This document shows, piece after piece, positions 8,167 through 10,618 of a DNA stretch of 10,618 nt; within the stretch, counting starts at the first letter, position 1, and each line of letters starts with the position of its first letter. A program made the translations under genes and the position numbers. The stretch lies in NCBI GenBank assembly GCA_034696485.1, contig JAQIWT010001487.1, positions 1-10,618 of the forward strand, given 5' to 3'. This DNA is from Isohypsibius dastychi (taxonomy: Eukaryota > Tardigrada > Eutardigrada > Parachela > Isohypsibiidae). The notes below the pieces were generated by a model. That model had not been told where the DNA came from. It saw only the letters and a program-made list of their open reading frames with translations, and searched no databases.

Positions 8167-8170
8167 ATGA
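8111..8170 (+). other. candidate upstream ORF overlapping the NDUFB3 start
   Basis: A 19-codon frame begins ATGTACCAGG at 8111. It ends at TGA 8168-8170, which overlaps the NDUFB3 ATG (8167-8169) as ATGA. A start-stop pair ATGTGA lies just before it at 8070-8075. Both matter only if transcription starts near the TATAAAT at 7970-7976, which is not shown. Confidence 0.35.
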
Positions 8171-8608
8171 AAGTCACCGAAGCAAAACTTGCTGGCGGAC
8201 TGCCCAAGATTCCCGATTACAAAATCTACAAATGGGAACGGATTCCCGAATTAGTCGAAATTCAAGAGCGTTTGAAGGTTCATGGACTAAAAGATCCTTG
8301 GATAAGGTAAGTCAAATTTTTAATCACAACAATTTGCGTTATTCAGGTAATTCAATTTTTGAAGAAATGAAGTGTGGCGATATCATCCGGGATTTGGCAC
8401 ATACGGAGCCAACCTCCGTAGATTCTGGCTCAAAGGGTTCCTTCCTGGATTTGTGATCGCCGTTGCAACCTGGCAGTTTCAGAAGTATTACATCTCAAAG
8501 CACCCAGACTTCTACCACTGGCACGACCCGAGAGTACCGGACTCGCATGGACATGGTCATGGAGAACATCACGGACATGATGCTCATGCAGACAGTCATC
8601 ATCACTGA
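8167..8608 (+). CDS. NDUFB3: NADH dehydrogenase [ubiquinone] 1 beta subcomplex subunit 3 (B12), 2 exons
   Basis: Exons 8167-8306 and 8365-8608 are joined across a 58-nt GTAAGT...GAAG intron that splits an Arg codon (AG|A). The product is 127 aa (human 98). It is an accessory single-pass subunit of mitochondrial complex I, in the membrane arm (proton-pumping module). Seen: the family core IPDYKIYKWERIP, then GLKDPWIRNEVWRY spanning the splice join, matching the human pattern GLRDPWGRNEAWRY. One hydrophobic membrane segment lies at about 72-87 (GFLPGFVIAVATWQF). The C-terminal tail of about 40 residues ends in a His/Gly-rich run with 10 His in the last 21 residues. In vertebrates the His-rich run is at the N terminus instead. 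It shares its promoter region with DCTN4. Confidence 0.94.
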
Positions 8609-8805
8609 GGATGGAAGAGTTTACGGTACTCTGTAGAATATTATTTCTTTGTGTGTGAGAATTATTTGGAATTTTGAGCTGTTTTGTTTTTGGGTGATAG
8701 TGAATCGCTAAATGTTACGCTATAAACTGCGCTCACTTATTTTCAATATATTCAATGCACGCTGAGGCTCCCCAGTTTCCGTTTGGTTTTTTCTTTCATC
8801 TGTGG

Positions 8806-8811
8806 AATAAA
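8806..8811 (+). terminator. candidate polyadenylation signal of NDUFB3
   Basis: AATAAA lies 198 nt after the NDUFB3 stop and is the first canonical signal downstream. The stretch between has no coding content and is read as 3' UTR. Confidence 0.6.
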
Positions 8812-10618
8812 TTAACAAAAGGACTGGAGCTAGCACTGATTAGTTTATCTGAATTAGATGAATGGCCTCTGTGTCGTCAGTTTTTCCCAAGTGGACAAAT
8901 TTAATGGAAACCCGCGAAAGGTTATCATTTCCGCTTTGAATGATCGTGACGTAGTTTTTGATGGACAGAAATCACCAACTAAATCAGAAAGTTCAAAACG
9001 ATGAATCTGTGTGGAGTAGTTTTATATCGAGCTTTGAAAATTGATTCAGCAGGATTGACCATCTGATTGAAAGTGACAGAAGCTGCAGGTTATTACGTCT
9101 TTCCATCGACGTTCTTCTTGGAAAGGCAAAAAAGGATGAGAAAAGTTTGAGTTGTTTTGTTTAGCAAGAAATTGTCGGTTATTTTTGATGTTTTGTTCGA
9201 CAAGAGCGACCGTTGTTTTCTTTCGGATACTTCTCAGGTCATCCAGAAACCGTCCAATACGGATACTTGCCGGAAGTTGGTTAAATCAAGTGAACCGGCT
9301 GTCGAAAGTGTGAATGTTGAAACAGCGGATTGACTGAAGATTGTAATATTTAAATCACGAGTGCTTGTGATATTTTTTTGCCATACGAAAATGGGCGCCT
9401 GCAACAAACACTTGGGGGCTGGAAGTATTTGAGTATTGCATGAGGCGATCAAGTTTGTTAGATCCAACTGGTCGATTTCAGCTATTACATTCCCATCCGC
9501 TTGAATCCCGCTGAGCGTTTCCCGGCGATTGACAGCTGGGAATCGCTCCACGACTGCGCGGTCCGCGAAACGTGATGAGGAAGAGAAAGGTTCATCTCAC
9601 GTACGGCAGTGCTCATGGTCCGTGTAATCTGGCCGAAAAGTGCGTTTAAATTGATGGTGGGTGCGCTTTAAAGATCCGCGGGCATAGCTGGCAATGTCAT
9701 CGGGAAATTGCATTTGATCTCAGTGAGTCGGTGTTTGTTAACTTGAATATATATTCCCCCCTGTTGACGAGCATCTCTAATGACAAGTTCTCTCTTCCGT
9801 AGATCTGTTTGCGGGAAGGAAGGAATACGTGCATTCTTCGATGACCTTTCGATGTGAAACTTCGAAGGAGGATTGTTCCTATGATTGAACTGACAATCAT
9901 CACCAAGTGTTCTGGGAAACTCTTCATTTGTATCGGCATGTCGAGAGAAGACCTACACGATGGCGCTTTCTGCAACATTAAATACCTGATGTGTCCACCT
10001 ACCAGGTAAGCACGAAATTAAATTAAAACGACTCCAGGTTTAGCATTGGTCATTTAATTGTTTCCGTTATTTCCGCCGATGGAGCTGATTCTGTATGACG
10101 GTTTAGAGTCCTTCTCCTTTGTTAATGATTTGGGGGAAGAATTTCTTGTAGTTCACTGGCTGCGTTTCAGCTGGAATGCCGCTTGATTCATTTGAAGCTC
10201 GAGGTGGAATTTGGTTTAACGTAAGAGATTTTAAAATGATTGTTTGTTCCCTATAAATCATCTGACTACCTCACTTTTTTCTCTAGTTCCATTAATTAGT
10301 TTGAACTTTGATTAGGTTGCTGTGGAATTCCCGAGTTTGTTTATCAGCAGACTGAACGTTGAACGTTCTTGGGAAGAAACAAGCTTTTTTCTTCATGCTC
10401 ATTTTTGTGAGCTGTTAATGCTCATTTCTGTAAGGAAATCAATGTAGTCGTAGGTAAATAAGCCGTATTTTTCTGTTTATCGCCCACTTATGTTTTTGAA
10501 GCACTTGAGATTTTGCCGGCTGGCGTCATCAGCGTATTGCATCTGTTACCGGTTTGTTAATCGCAGTCTTCAAAGTGTTTTTCCAAGTTCAGTTCTGGGA
10601 TGGTGGGGAATATCGTGG
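8812..10618. other. 1.8-kb stretch with no assignable gene
   Basis: This is T-rich on the plus strand. No frame here is recognisable, and no tRNA-like or known repeat structure is visible. Several minus-strand frames are open: 9551-9234; 9978-9697; and a frame without a start, 9952-9671, which overlaps the second in another frame. A few have plausible splice signals (an acceptor CGTGTAG ending at 9953; a 47-nt GTGAGA...GCGCAG stretch near 9605-9559), but their lengths are about what chance would give. Short repeats occur near the right end: ATGCTCATTTNTGTNAG at 10395-10411 and again at 10418-10434, and a GAACGTT doublet at 10354-10367. It may be the flank, UTR or intron of a gene beyond the window. 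Confidence 0.5.

Noticed and set aside
9881-10102. Plus-strand exon pair beginning ATGATTGAAC with a GTAAGC donor at 10006
   Set aside because: The only matching acceptor gives a 32-nt intron, shorter than any supported here, and the product is not recognisable.
10080-10255. Minus-strand open frame of about 50 codons ending near 10108
   Set aside because: It has no suitable donor before its stop, no start, and no family match.

Overview
This is a compact animal nuclear genome, probably an ecdysozoan invertebrate such as a tardigrade or nematode. The genes are metazoan families: tectonin/dysferlin-domain TECPR1, dynactin p62, the complex I subunit NDUFB3 and a bHLH factor. They are broken by very small GT-AG introns, mostly 46-78 nt with a mode of 53-61, and neighbouring genes sit a few to a few hundred bases apart. 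The phylum is inferred, because no species-diagnostic sequence is visible.

Layout from left to right. (1) Minus strand, 156-3534: a complete seven-exon TECPR1, 958 aa, with two blocks of tectonin repeats, two DysF domains and a central PH domain. (2) Minus strand, 4192-4614: an 81-aa secreted Gly/Trp-rich peptide with a signal peptide. It has three coding exons, a probable 5' UTR intron and a TATA box. (3) Plus strand, 5552-5938: a 109-aa two-exon bHLH factor behind a TATA box. It is divergent from the peptide gene, with GATA-type sites in the shared upstream region. (4) Minus strand, 5947-7747: a complete seven-exon dynactin subunit 4, 484 aa. Its stop codon lies 8 bp from the bHLH stop, so the two 3' ends must overlap. 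(5) Plus strand, 8167-8608: two-exon NDUFB3, 127 aa, sharing a 419-bp head-to-head promoter region with DCTN4. (6) 8812-10618: about 1.8 kb with no gene I can assign, only unsupported reverse-strand open frames.

The genes do not form one pathway. TECPR1 (autophagy and membrane damage), dynactin p62 (microtubule transport) and NDUFB3 (respiration) are housekeeping genes. The Gly/Trp peptide and the bHLH factor look like regulated, tissue-specific genes with TATA promoters. I see no clear new multi-gene system. The best leads are the Gly/Trp peptide with its phase-symmetric repeat exon, matching introns in the two TECPR1 DysF domains, a stop-free intron inside the bHLH domain, and the 8-bp convergent gene pair. 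Exon joins were worked out by hand from splice signals and from homology recalled from memory, without a database search.
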